Shown here: in pieces, positions 63,916-64,000 of the stretch
Layout: each line of letters begins with the position of its first letter
Position numbering within the stretch: position 1 is the stretch's first letter
Source: Sthenelais limicola
Lineage: Eukaryota; Annelida; Polychaeta; Phyllodocida; Sigalionidae
Assembly: GCA_942159475.1 (NCBI GenBank)
Contig: OW804097.1
Coordinates: 3,451,357-3,515,356 of the forward strand
DNA: 64,000 bases
Direction of reading: 5' to 3'
The notes under the pieces: model-generated
Seen by the model: only the letters and a program-made list of their open reading frames with translations
Database searches by the model: none
What the model was told of the DNA's origin: nothing
Made by a program: the position numbers and the translations under genes

Positions 63916-64000
63916 TTTTAAATCTAAATAATATCAATACATACAAATAAATGCAATTTATCCACACACAACCACTATTTCTTGGGCCTACAAAACAATT

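Noticed and set aside
1..64000. tRNA, rRNA or snRNA genes
   Set aside because: No cloverleaf with A and B boxes and no conserved snRNA core was recognised by eye; a covariance-model scan would be decisive.

Overview
The window is animal nuclear DNA, AT-rich and heavily loaded with transposable elements. A Toll-like receptor with a TIR domain, two rhodopsin-class GPCRs, CR1/L2-type and Ngaro-type retroelements and thousands of bases of MITE-like repeats point to an invertebrate metazoan, plausibly a marine deuterostome (hemichordate, echinoderm or amphioxus-like) or a spiralian; the sequence alone does not settle which. Host-type coding sequences are few and appear intronless: two paralogous GPCRs (24718-25848 and 36263-37378, + strand), one Toll-like receptor (48680-51865, - strand) and one tryptophanase-family lyase (61942-63378, - strand).

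Layout. 1-2.2 kb: AT-rich DNA with MITEs. 2.2-9.14 kb: an apparently full-length, intact non-LTR retrotransposon on the - strand, inserted into a MITE whose two halves flank it. It has three ORFs: ORF1 = coiled coil + RRM-like region + NADAR domain, ORF2 = SGNH esterase, ORF3 = endonuclease-reverse transcriptase. 9.2-20 kb: gene-free, with MITE copies, retroelement 3' tails, a minisatellite-bearing insertion and foldbacks. 20-38 kb: Helitron-like pieces and a segmental duplication carrying the two GPCRs, each preceded by a 21-bp minisatellite that runs up to the start codon. 38-47 kb: a 13-bp-type minisatellite, MITEs, foldbacks and a broken Ty3/gypsy fragment. 47.5-52.6 kb: the Toll-like receptor, bracketed by G-rich GGA/GGT tracts. 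53-55 kb: Helitron-like end and a polypurine element. 55.06-59.35 kb: a Ngaro-like tyrosine-recombinase retrotransposon with the split direct repeat order A1-ORFs-B1-A2-B2. 59.6-61.9 kb: probable solo LTR, dispersed repeats, MITE. 61.9-63.4 kb: the lyase, whose stop codon lies inside a MITE.

The two most notable items are (i) the LINE that combines an ADP-ribose-related NADAR domain in ORF1 with a separate SGNH-esterase ORF, a combination I do not recognise as a described class, and (ii) a tryptophanase with tryptophan-type specificity residues embedded in animal repeats, which suggests horizontal acquisition and possible indole production by the animal. A third pattern is a set of about ten unrelated-sequence but similarly built long foldbacks. 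The repeat families are named here A (TIR starting TGTGATGTGTTTCAGG), B (TIR starting GGGTCAGATTTTCAG) and C (TIR starting CAATAGGGGATTTGCAT). The names are local labels, not database names.
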